Assembly (NCBI GenBank): GCA_015233135.1
Contig: JADFYH010000023.1
Coordinates: forward strand, 1 to 48,625
Direction: 5' to 3'
DNA: 48,625 nucleotides
Origin: Deltaproteobacteria bacterium
GTDB lineage: Bacteria > UBA10199 > JADFYH01
Shown here: positions 26,511 to 33,579 of the stretch, piece by piece
Position numbering within the stretch: the first letter of the stretch is position 1
How the letters are laid out: every line of letters begins with the position of its first letter
Notes under the pieces: generated by a model
The model's input: the letters and a program-made list of their open reading frames with translations, nothing else
Told to the model about the DNA's origin: nothing
Database searches by the model: none
Translations under genes and position numbers: made by a program

Positions 26511-27110
26511 TCAACTCCTCAAGCCCTCCACCAACATCAACGAAATCTGCTCTGCCACCTGCTTCAATGAATATTTTTTCTTCTTCATCAGCACCCATTC
26601 CAGGGCCATTTCATCTACCGCTCCAAAGATGGCCCGCTTGACGATAGAAGCCTGGATCCCTTTTTTAAACAAACCCTGCTTCTGCCCTTCTTCAATCGCC
26701 TCGGAAATAATCGCCAGATAATCCATGAATTTTTGAGCGGCATATTCCTTCATGAACTTGGTGGACTGTCTCAGTTCGATTTGTAAAACCTGCGCCACAT
26801 CCTGATTTTCTTCGACCAGCTCCAGATGCAACTCAATAAAATACTGCAGTTTGGCGACAGGATCATTTACCCCTTCCAGCTTGTCATGAGCCGCTTTGAT
26901 AAATCGATCGATGCTCTCTTCAAAAATCGAAATCAGGATATCATCCTTATTTTTGAAATAAAGGTAGATGGTTCCATCGGCTACTTCCGCTTCCCGCGCC
27001 ACATCGGAGACCTTGGCATTATAGAAACCTTTACTGGCAAACACGTGAGTCGCAGCCTGAATTATTTTTTGATATTTATCGCTTTGATGCTTTTCGACTG
27101 CAATTTTCAT
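26511..27110 (-). CDS. TetR-family regulator of fatty-acid metabolism (FadR-like)
   Basis: The 199-aa protein has the N-terminal TetR helix-turn-helix (IIQAATHVFASKGFYNAKVS, EVADGTIYLYFKNKDDIL), with the ligand domain after it. Helix 3 (DGTIYLYFKNKD) and the C-terminal half (VKRAIFGAVDEMALEWVLMK) resemble the Bacillus-type FadR/fatty-acid TetR group. I chose the ATG at 27110 because the upstream TTG has no ribosome-binding site. A matching operator lies 25 bp upstream, so it likely represses its own operon until long-chain acyl-CoA binds. Confidence 0.88.
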   Translation of the reverse strand: MKIAVEKHQSDKYQKIIQAATHVFASKGFYNAKVSDVAREAEVADGTIYLYFKNKDDILISIFEESIDRFIKAAHDKLEGVNDPVAKLQYFIELHLELVEENQDVAQVLQIELRQSTKFMKEYAAQKFMDYLAIISEAIEEGQKQGLFKKGIQASIVKRAIFGAVDEMALEWVLMKKKKYSLKQVAEQISLMLVEGLRS

Positions 27111-27134
27111 AAATGCCAAACAGGGAATTCAAAA

Positions 27135-27152
27135 TGAATGAGTATTCATTCG
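27135..27152. promoter_or_regulatory. FadR-type TetR operator
   Basis: TGAATGAGTATTCATTCG contains the inverted repeat GAATGA-GTAT-TCATTC. It matches the Bacillus FadR operator consensus as I recall it (TGAATGA-N-TA-N-TCATTCA) at all but the last base. The position upstream of tetR fits autorepression and control of the downstream beta-oxidation genes. Confidence 0.75.
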
Positions 27153-27190
27153 CCGCTAACATGGGGGTTTCGGAGCTGTCAAGGTGGGAG

Positions 27191-28567
27191 TTAAAGGTGA
27201 CGCCGTTTTGCTTCTCGTTCTGGCAGATTCATCGCGGCCAGGAGACTGATGACAGAGAGAAACGTGAGATAAATCGCCGGGGCAAAAATGCTGTGATAGC
27301 GGCGAACGAGCCAGGTGGCAACGAGAGGCGCGGAACCGCCAAAGAGACACATGGAGATGTTGTAGCCAATACCGATTGCGCTGTAGCGCAGGCGTGCGGG
27401 AAACAGTTCAACCAGGGTCGCGGGAATCGGCCCGAGGAAAAGGCTCATCAATACGGTGAAGCAGAGCTGAGAAAAAAGAACCAGGACAAATGAACTCTGG
27501 GCGACTAACAAAAAGAGAGGCAAAGAGAGCAGCGTCATCCCGAAAGCACCCATTACCAAAAGAGGTTTTCTGCCCCACTCGTCCGAGAGGCGACCCGTAA
27601 TAGGAATCAAGGTAATCAAAAGCAGCATGGAGAAAGTATTGAGTGCCATCGCGTAGGGCACATGAGGGTGAATAAAGCGGCTCAGCAGTGTGGGCCACCA
27701 GACAAAAAGGAGATAGAAACCACCGCCGACGAGCACGATCAGGGCCGAGGCGTGAAAGATTCGCCCTGGCACCTGGGACATCGCTTCGGCCAAGGGATGT
27801 TCTCCATACTTGCCCTCTTTTTTCATTTGTTCAAACACGGGCGTTTCCGTCAGCTCACTGCGCATCCAGAGCCCCGCCAGACCGATCAATATTCCCGCAA
27901 GAAAAGGTAGACGCCACCCCCAGTCCGCCATGGCTTCAGCTCCGAGGGCCGCGTTGAGCACAAACGCACTGAACGAACCCAACAGGATGCCACCATAGCA
28001 ACTCGCAAAGGTCCAGCTACTGAAATAACCTCGTTGCTCTGGCGGCGCGGTTTCGGCAACAAAGGCAATGGAGCCAATCAACTCTCCACCCACCGAAAGC
28101 CCTTGTATCATGCGTAATAACACAAGAAGGACAGGTGCAAACACTCCAATTTGGGCATGGGTGGGTAATAAACCCATGAGACAGGTGGGCAGAGCCATCA
28201 TCATCACCGAGAGCTGGAGAGCCTTCTTGCGCCCCAGGCTATCGCCAATGTGGCCAAAAATAATTCCCCCAATCGGTCGCATGAGGTAGGCCGCCGCAAA
28301 GACGCTAAACGCACTCAGGAGAGAATCCAGAGGGTCGTTGGAGGGAAAAAACTGCTCGCCGATGACCGGCGCAAAGAAACCAAAAACGGCAAAATCAAAC
28401 CACTCGAGGACGTTGCCAATAATGCCGCCAATCATGTTCCTGAGCAAGGCCCCGGATAGATTGACGAACACGTGCTCCTTGCGCCGCAGTATTTGGGCTT
28501 CGCGGTTGGAGATAATTCCTATCAGTAAATCTGTAGCTTCCCTGGCAGCGGCGTCGTTGGTATCCAT
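27191..28567 (-). CDS. MFS transporter of the metabolite:H+ symporter (ProP/ShiA-like) type
   Basis: The 458-aa protein has about 12 membrane segments and the MFS loop 2-3 motif FGHIGDSLGRKKAL. GNVLEWFDFAVFGFFA, RMIQGLSVGGELIGS and ETAPPEQRGYFSSW are typical of the metabolite:H+ symporter group. The start lies only 7 bp after the last gene of the magnetosome cluster, and by eye its codon use is GC-rich like the cluster and unlike tetR downstream. Magnetosome islands of other bacteria include MFS proteins (MamH, MamZ), but I cannot show it is their counterpart. The first 45 residues may not belong, as no strong ribosome-binding site precedes 28567. Confidence 0.85.
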   Translation of the reverse strand: MDTNDAAAREATDLLIGIISNREAQILRRKEHVFVNLSGALLRNMIGGIIGNVLEWFDFAVFGFFAPVIGEQFFPSNDPLDSLLSAFSVFAAAYLMRPIGGIIFGHIGDSLGRKKALQLSVMMMALPTCLMGLLPTHAQIGVFAPVLLVLLRMIQGLSVGGELIGSIAFVAETAPPEQRGYFSSWTFASCYGGILLGSFSAFVLNAALGAEAMADWGWRLPFLAGILIGLAGLWMRSELTETPVFEQMKKEGKYGEHPLAEAMSQVPGRIFHASALIVLVGGGFYLLFVWWPTLLSRFIHPHVPYAMALNTFSMLLLITLIPITGRLSDEWGRKPLLVMGAFGMTLLSLPLFLLVAQSSFVLVLFSQLCFTVLMSLFLGPIPATLVELFPARLRYSAIGIGYNISMCLFGGSAPLVATWLVRRYHSIFAPAIYLTFLSVISLLAAMNLPEREAKRRHL

Positions 28568-28574
28568 AAACTAT

Positions 28575-28883
28575 TTAGCAAGGAAGCAGAGTCTTGCAAC
28601 GGTGCCGCTTCTTTCGGGAATCCGAGATGCCTAGCGCCAAACCTATGGCACCACCCGCCAATCCGCCAGCTGCCTTTGTCAGGGCTGTGGGAAGCAAGGT
28701 GGATTCGAGGACAGCCCCTATGCCCGTGGTTCCCAGGATGACCGCAATGAAGCCGATCCCGATACCCGCAATGGTCTTCGCGCCCACGAGGAGAAGCTCC
28801 TCGGTATTAAAGTCCTCCTCCAAATCGATCTCGGGAGTAGTGTTTTTTGCCAAAGATTCGTCCTTCAGAATATCTTCATTCAT
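28575..28883 (-). CDS. Small Gly-rich membrane protein at the 3' end of the magnetosome cluster
   Basis: The 102-aa protein has an acidic N-terminus (EIDLEEDFNTEELLL) and two hydrophobic Gly/Ala-rich segments (about 33-57, KTIAGIGIGFIAVILGTTGI; about 66-88, LTKAAGGLAGGAIGLALGIS), then a basic end (SRKKRHRCK). The two-span, Gly-rich layout recalls small magnetosome membrane proteins such as MamC or Mms13, but no motif proves it. The ribosome-binding site is AGGGGAAAATT. It is 21 bp downstream of the next cluster gene. Confidence 0.6.
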   Translation of the reverse strand: MNEDILKDESLAKNTTPEIDLEEDFNTEELLLVGAKTIAGIGIGFIAVILGTTGIGAVLESTLLPTALTKAAGGLAGGAIGLALGISDSRKKRHRCKTLLPC

Positions 28884-28904
28884 AATTTTCCCCTTATTTA
28901 AAAC

Positions 28905-29327
28905 TTAGTAATTTCCAAATACTGACGAAAGTCTGCGAGACTCACTGACACGACCTGTCCCTCTTGATTTTACCGAATGGGTCAATTTGACCGCAGCTCC
29001 GATTCCGGTGCCGGCAACGGTCATACCTACAACAAACGGCGCCACAATGGCATGCGCCGCAATCACCCCGCCGATCAAGGTGACACTTCCATACCCGACC
29101 ACCGCGCCCGCCGCCGCCGCCAAACCAACCCCTTTCAACCTTTTTTTCTTTTCCTCATGGGCGACTGTCTCGTGTGCCCTCTTTTTATCCTGAGCCGCTA
29201 AGGCCGCCAATGCACGGTGTTTATTATTTTCCCGTTTGTTGCAGATCGTCAGATAGCGCCGATGTAAGCGGCACATTTCCTCACTGTATCCGTGATACTC
29301 GCAACCTTTGCAATATTTCAGGTTCAT
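28905..29327 (-). CDS. Small protein with a Cys/His N-terminus and Gly/Ala-rich membrane segments
   Basis: The 140-aa protein starts YCKGCEYHGYSEEMCRLHRR, continuing YLTIC, a possible metal-binding cluster of four cysteines and two histidines. A charged helix follows (AAQDKKRAHETVAHEEKKKR), then hydrophobic Gly/Ala-rich segments (GVGLAAAAGAVVGYGSVTLI, APFVVGMTVAGTGIGAAVK). Its ribosome-binding site (GGAGGAAATT) overlaps the mamB stop, so the pair is coupled. No known family is recognised. Membership of the magnetosome operon is inferred from context. Confidence 0.65.
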   Translation of the reverse strand: MNLKYCKGCEYHGYSEEMCRLHRRYLTICNKRENNKHRALAALAAQDKKRAHETVAHEEKKKRLKGVGLAAAAGAVVGYGSVTLIGGVIAAHAIVAPFVVGMTVAGTGIGAAVKLTHSVKSRGTGRVSESRRLSSVFGNY

Positions 29328-29328
29328 T

Positions 29329-30204
29329 TTAATTTCCTCCTGTCACAAAACCGATGGAGATATCTTTGATTCTTTTTTCGTGTTTCCGGATCAGGACAGC
29401 AACCTCTTCTTCCAGCTTATCCACCTCTTCGACGGTCAAGTTTGACTCTACCTCAAGTTCCAAGTCAACCTTAATAATCTGCCCCATCGATCGTGCTCGG
29501 ATACTTCGGATCCCTGTGATGGTCTTGACAGACTTTATCAATTTCTTGATCCGTAGAGACAGCTCTTCGTCCGAGGAATAATCCATCAGACCCCGTACAG
29601 AATGAATGAGATGCCCGCCGACAATGTAAAATAAAAAGAGTGTAATACCGATCGCGATAACAGGATCTAGATGGCGGATTCCAAGACTGGTGCCAATAAC
29701 CCCGATCAGCACCGCCAGTGACGTAAAGGCATCGGAGCGAACCGCCCAAGCAGCAGCCTTCACCGTGACACTGTTCATTTCATTCCCCACACAGTGAAAA
29801 TATCGATACAAAGACTCATTGGCAACAATCGATGCAATGGCAATCACCGCGGTCGTGACATGAGGAACATGATGAAGCTCTTGAAGGAGCGCCCGCATAT
29901 TGGAAATAAAAAATACCGTGATCACAACTAGAATAGACAGGCTCACCACAGAGGAGGCAACAAACTCGATCTTTCCGTACCCATATGGAAAACGCTCATC
30001 CTCTCCCCTCTTGGCAAAAGAGTGAGTGAACAAGATGGAGGCGGACGACACCATACAAATCGTGGAATGAATCGCCGCAGCTGTCACTCCGGCGGATCCC
30101 CCAAACCATCCGATGTAATACTTTAACAAGGCAAGCGTGAGACTGGTGAAAACACCGGCCCAGGCCGCCTTGACCACACACTCTTCACAGTGTGAATACT
30201 TCAT
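29329..30204 (-). CDS. mamB: MamB-like cation diffusion facilitator with degenerate metal site
   Basis: This 291-aa CDF protein resembles MamB as I recall it: N-terminal C-x2-C (SHCEECVVKAAW), DERFPYGYGKIEFVAS, and NESLYRYFHCVGNEMNS with RSDAFTS in TM5. MamB moves iron into the magnetosome lumen and is a membrane-invagination hub. Here the transport site is eroded: the TM2 acidic residues are Ala43 and Cys50 (TAAAIHSTIC), and the first TM5 ligand is Ala154, so only Asp158 remains. The C-terminal metallochaperone-like domain is intact. It overlaps the next upstream gene by 4 bp. Confidence 0.82.
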   Translation of the reverse strand: MKYSHCEECVVKAAWAGVFTSLTLALLKYYIGWFGGSAGVTAAAIHSTICMVSSASILFTHSFAKRGEDERFPYGYGKIEFVASSVVSLSILVVITVFFISNMRALLQELHHVPHVTTAVIAIASIVANESLYRYFHCVGNEMNSVTVKAAAWAVRSDAFTSLAVLIGVIGTSLGIRHLDPVIAIGITLFLFYIVGGHLIHSVRGLMDYSSDEELSLRIKKLIKSVKTITGIRSIRARSMGQIIKVDLELEVESNLTVEEVDKLEEEVAVLIRKHEKRIKDISIGFVTGGN

Positions 30205-30869
30205 GCTCTCTCCTCAAAATACTCGATGGCTCGAAGCCCGACCTGTCTCGCCTGAAAGATATTCATCCCGCTTCCGAGGATAGCGCCAAGGATGGGTAAG
30301 CGCTGAACAAACCATCTCGTCATGTTCTTCTCATTCACAATAAACAACTGGGTTACAAATCTTTTGGCCAGCATCTGATCAGCCACCCGGGTGGCGGTCT
30401 TGGTCATGGTTCTTTTTGCATTCCGCTTTGACAGATCAAACCCCGAGAGGGAGTCTTTTTTTCCGCACTCCAAACCAACAAGAGGGAGCACCTCAGAAAA
30501 TTTAATCCTCTTGGGTGAAAGGCCATAGAGATTTCCAATCCTCAGCACCATGGTAAACAAGGCCCGAAAAATAAAAAGCTCCTCGGGAATAATAGAGGCA
30601 TACGCCACCCCAGTACCAATAAACGGGATCATCGAAAGGGAAGAAGTCGTCAAACCCGCACGGCTACACTTCCAAATACAGTTTCTAATGACACTCTTTG
30701 CCCTTTCTCTCTCACTCCAGTTCTCATGAACCTCGCTTAAGAGGAGGTTATCCGAAACTATCTCATCCGCAGAAATACTGTAATAGGTGTCACAAATGAC
30801 AGCTGCCAATTTTTCACCCACCGTGACCAAAAAATTGCTTTCCAAATTTTCCAGAGACTCTGCCATCAA
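30201..30869 (-). CDS. EcsC-like protein in the magnetosome operon
   Basis: The 222-aa protein resembles EcsC-family proteins. It has hydrophobic SSLSMIPFIGTGVAYASIIP in the middle and the conserved C-terminal pattern LPILGAILGSGMNIFQARQV, then GLRAIEYFE. EcsC proteins are poorly understood and often membrane-associated. The gene overlaps mamB and the LapA-like gene by 4 bp each (ATGA), so it is translated with them. A role in magnetosome formation is inferred from that coupling only. Confidence 0.65.
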   Translation of the reverse strand: MMAESLENLESNFLVTVGEKLAAVICDTYYSISADEIVSDNLLLSEVHENWSERERAKSVIRNCIWKCSRAGLTTSSLSMIPFIGTGVAYASIIPEELFIFRALFTMVLRIGNLYGLSPKRIKFSEVLPLVGLECGKKDSLSGFDLSKRNAKRTMTKTATRVADQMLAKRFVTQLFIVNEKNMTRWFVQRLPILGAILGSGMNIFQARQVGLRAIEYFEERA

Positions 30870-31135
30870 TCTTCCTCAAGGCGCCTTCGGCGCCGCTCCT
30901 TACCTTTGGCCAGCTGGAACTTGAGCTGACGGATCTTCACTCGAAGCTCTTCTTCCTTGCGGAACACAAAATAATAGCCGGCCAGAAATCCCAAACTAAA
31001 GCACATGAGCATCAGAAATATGGCTTTTAAATGAGCCTGACCATTCAAGAAAACCACCTGCACATCGACGTTGTTCTGAACGACAAAAAGAACCAGAAGA
31101 AATATTGCGATCAGATAAATTGTTTTCTTCAACAT
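30866..31135 (-). CDS. mamL: MamL/LapA-like small membrane protein
   Basis: The 89-aa protein has two membrane spans (about 5-22 and 36-57) and the LapA-type pattern FVVQNNVDVQVVFLNGQ and CFSLGFLAGYYFVF. Its C-terminal tail is strongly basic (KLQFLAKG-like region ending KGKERRRRR, residues about 77-85). MamL of alphaproteobacterial magnetosomes is a small two-span protein with a basic C-terminal helix that helps bend the membrane, and this fits. A plain LapA-domain protein is the alternative; the operon position favours MamL. Confidence 0.6.
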   Translation of the reverse strand: MLKKTIYLIAIFLLVLFVVQNNVDVQVVFLNGQAHLKAIFLMLMCFSLGFLAGYYFVFRKEEELRVKIRQLKFQLAKGKERRRRRLEED

Positions 31136-31161
31136 CTTTTCATCTCCATCTTTGTAGTTAC

Positions 31162-31527
31162 TTAGGGCGTTCCAGGTTGTTTAGACATCCGCTCGGACTG
31201 CATCAGCTCTCCGCATTCCGGGCAAATGGGGAGGCCTATCTGCCCACACTCAGGGCAGATAAAAAGGCCGTTGGCCAAGGGCTGCATGATCTTTTTGCAG
31301 GCCGCACAAACCGGGTAGCCATGAGTGTGATCTCTGGGACAGAAAACACTTCCCTCGGCCATCCGTGCAGGGGCCGTAAAAGCCACCTTATCCACGTGAT
31401 GTCGGATATCATCGGCATTCATCGTCCTCTTGCTGCCGGACAATACAATAACGACCGCGGCCGTAATCATGACAATCACGCTCACCAATAAAGGCCACAA
31501 TCTTTCGTTCTTGCTTCTTTCTTCCAT
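31162..31527 (-). CDS. Membrane-anchored multi-zinc-ribbon protein of the magnetosome cluster
   Basis: The 121-aa protein has one membrane span (residues 11-30) and then seven cysteines: CPRD at 63, CAAC at 74-77, CPEC at 91-94 and CPEC at 102-105. The blocks CAACKKIM and CPECGELM share a CPxCxxxM form with the next two small proteins. The pairs suggest zinc or other metal binding, with the Cys-rich domain probably outside the cytoplasm. I do not recognise a named family beyond rubredoxin-like or zinc-ribbon knuckles. Confidence 0.65.
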   Translation of the reverse strand: MEERSKNERLWPLLVSVIVMITAAVVIVLSGSKRTMNADDIRHHVDKVAFTAPARMAEGSVFCPRDHTHGYPVCAACKKIMQPLANGLFICPECGQIGLPICPECGELMQSERMSKQPGTP

Positions 31528-31536
31528 TATTTTTCT

Positions 31537-31860
31537 CTACTTAAAGTACGTGGCGCTCATCTCGCGACCACACACGGGACAAACTGCCTTCCCGTTGATA
31601 TCGTAATCCGGAAGCCCGGTCGCCCCATGCACGGGGCAGACAAACTGTCCGGCCTGTTTCGTCACCACCGACTTTTTTTGCTCGGGAACAGGTGGCAGAG
31701 TTTGAGGCGTGGTGGTGCCGGCCGCCATGGAATACGTGACAGCGGTCTTCATATCGCCTTTCCATTTATCGTATCCGTTGATCGCGACATAGAGCGCGGT
31801 GCTCAACAGAACGACCACGAAGATGACGACCATCCACAATCCAACTTTTCCCTTTTGCAT
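31537..31860 (-). CDS. Membrane-anchored heavy-metal-binding-domain-like protein
   Basis: I place the start at 31860 (MQKGKVGLWM), after GGGGAGGTTTGAG, giving 107 residues. A membrane span lies at 8-26. The C-terminus has FVCPVHGATGLPDYDINGKA followed by VCPVCGREM, which closely follows the pattern YTCPMHP..xxPGxCPxCGM of the heavy-metal-binding domain found in copper efflux proteins. Cys75, Cys94 and Cys97 with Met101 could bind a soft metal or iron. It lies 13 bp downstream of the mamO-like gene. Confidence 0.7.
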   Translation of the reverse strand: MQKGKVGLWMVVIFVVVLLSTALYVAINGYDKWKGDMKTAVTYSMAAGTTTPQTLPPVPEQKKSVVTKQAGQFVCPVHGATGLPDYDINGKAVCPVCGREMSATYFK

Positions 31861-31873
31861 CTCAAACCTCCCC

Positions 31874-32806
31874 TTAAGGAACCGCCCCCCAAGCCTCTTT
31901 GGCAAAATTAATGGGTACCGCGAAACCAATCCCGGTGAAACTATCTCCTTGTACGTAGGAAGCAAAAGCAATTCCGACCACCTCGCCATCGAGGTTCACC
32001 AGGGGCCCGCCGGCATTCCCCTTGTTGATAGTGGCATCCGTCAGAATGGCATCGCGCACCGCCATGCCTTCCACCGTCACGTCTCTTTTTCCGCTGACGA
32101 TTCCAGAGGTCACTGTGCCCGACAACGAAAACGGATTGCCCAGCACCATCACCCCGTCACCCGTCCTCAGACGATTAGAATCCCCCATCCGAACGAACGG
32201 GAATTGCTGTCCCGCTGCTGCACGGATCTTGCCGATCACGAGTGGAGAGTCTGGATCGCGGGCAATCACACGGGCCGTGAATTGAGTCTGACCCGCACGA
32301 TAAAGCGAGACCTGAAGGTCGTTGCCGTCGCCCACCACATGCTTCGTCGTCAGAAATAAACCCTGCGGATCGATAATCACGCCTGATCCCACCGCCTGAT
32401 CCGGGGTCAGCGGAAAAGCATCGCCCATCTTGATACCGCTGGCCGCCGCATCGGCATTCTTCGACGGCATCACAATAACTTTCAGAACCGCGGGTCGAAC
32501 CTGCTGCACCAGTGAATGAATGCTTTCATCCAAAGCCCCACCGGCCCCCGGAAGCGGGGCCTGTACCGCAATACCTCGCCCTTCCAACGGCGGATTGTTG
32601 CTCGGCACCTGCTGCCACTCCGGGTTCATTTCCCCTTCTCCGACCACCCCATTCCGGATAGGGGTCGGTTGGGGCCAGAATTTTTTCAAGAAAAAACCGA
32701 CCACAAAGGCCATGATCCCCAGCTTAAACAACAAGATCCAAACTGCCGATCGGATGACAATTTTCTTCGTGAGACGAAATTCTTTGAGTCGCCTGAATGT
32801 CCCCAC
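31874..32806 (-). CDS. mamO: MamO-like degenerate trypsin-fold protein
   Basis: The 310-aa protein has an N-terminal membrane anchor (about 19-41) and an HtrA/trypsin fold. The histidine is kept (TTKHVVGDG, His156), the usual DLAL block reads DPDSPLVIGKI, and the nucleophile motif GNSGGP has become GNAGGP (Ala265 for Ser). It is therefore very probably inactive as a protease, as described for MamO of Magnetospirillum, which instead binds metal and promotes mineral nucleation. The start is a GTG at 32806, with GAGGG upstream. It directly follows the intact protease gene. Confidence 0.75.
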   Translation of the reverse strand: MGTFRRLKEFRLTKKIVIRSAVWILLFKLGIMAFVVGFFLKKFWPQPTPIRNGVVGEGEMNPEWQQVPSNNPPLEGRGIAVQAPLPGAGGALDESIHSLVQQVRPAVLKVIVMPSKNADAAASGIKMGDAFPLTPDQAVGSGVIIDPQGLFLTTKHVVGDGNDLQVSLYRAGQTQFTARVIARDPDSPLVIGKIRAAAGQQFPFVRMGDSNRLRTGDGVMVLGNPFSLSGTVTSGIVSGKRDVTVEGMAVRDAILTDATINKGNAGGPLVNLDGEVVGIAFASYVQGDSFTGIGFAVPINFAKEAWGAVP

Positions 32807-32807
32807 C

Positions 32808-33563
32808 TTATTTCACCCTCATCCTCTCGGTCGAAAAATTTATGGCCACGTCCATGGGGATCGCAAACCCCTGTCCTGCGAAGCCGCCTCGAAAAGGGTC
32901 CTCCGCCAAAATAGCAGAATTAATTCCAACCACTTCCCCACGCAGATTCACCAGCGGCCCCCCGCTATTCCCCTGATTGATGGGGGCATCCGTCTGAATC
33001 AGCCCCTCGTAAACCAGCCCTCCCACTTCAAGAGTACGTCCAGTGGCACTGACAATGCCACTCGTGACCGTGTGCGAAAGGCCGAAAGGATTTCCGATAG
33101 CAACCACCCGATCCCCCGTCTTCACTTGCGCTCCCGCGTTGCTCAGGGCCACTCGTGCTACAGGGAAGGTCTCTCCCGCATGAGGCTTAATGCGGATCAA
33201 CGCCAGATCCAGCTTCTTGTCGGAACCTACTACTCTTCCTCTATAGTTCTTGTTCTGCACACGCCACAGAGTTACTTCGATATTTTGAGAACCCCCCACC
33301 ACATGTTCGTTAGTGAGGATATAACCGGCCTCCGAAATCAGAACCCCCGAACCGATACTCTGGACAAAACTTCCATTGCCCATCGACTTCAATGCCTTGA
33401 TATTCACGGTTGCAGGCCTTGCCTCAGCCAGCGCTTCTTTCGTCAGGGTCTCAATCGCTTTGGGCCCCACAGCACCTTGTTGAGGAAGGATTTGCGTCAC
33501 CCCCGCCCTCAGAGGAAGAGAAAACATCAGGATTAAAAACATTAAAATAAATAGCTGTACCAT
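32808..33563 (-). CDS. mamE: HtrA-type serine protease without PDZ (MamE N-terminal type)
   Basis: The 251-aa exported protease has an N-terminal hydrophobic segment (VQLFILMFLILMFSLPL) and a complete triad: His87 (TNEHVVGG), Asp119 (KLDLALIRI) and Ser200 (NQGNSGGPL). It has no PDZ domain; the PDZ domains are in the adjacent gene upstream. Split MamE genes (N-terminal protease and C-terminal PDZ part) are known in deltaproteobacterial magnetosome islands. It probably processes magnetosome proteins such as the MamO-like partner during crystal growth. Confidence 0.75.
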   Translation of the reverse strand: MVQLFILMFLILMFSLPLRAGVTQILPQQGAVGPKAIETLTKEALAEARPATVNIKALKSMGNGSFVQSIGSGVLISEAGYILTNEHVVGGSQNIEVTLWRVQNKNYRGRVVGSDKKLDLALIRIKPHAGETFPVARVALSNAGAQVKTGDRVVAIGNPFGLSHTVTSGIVSATGRTLEVGGLVYEGLIQTDAPINQGNSGGPLVNLRGEVVGINSAILAEDPFRGGFAGQGFAIPMDVAINFSTERMRVK

Positions 33564-33579
33564 TTTGCCCTCACCCTCT

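Noticed and set aside
31874-33563. Protease pair as ordinary DegP/HtrA housekeeping proteases
   Set aside because: Neither has a PDZ domain, one has lost its serine, and both are embedded among magnetochrome and CDF genes.
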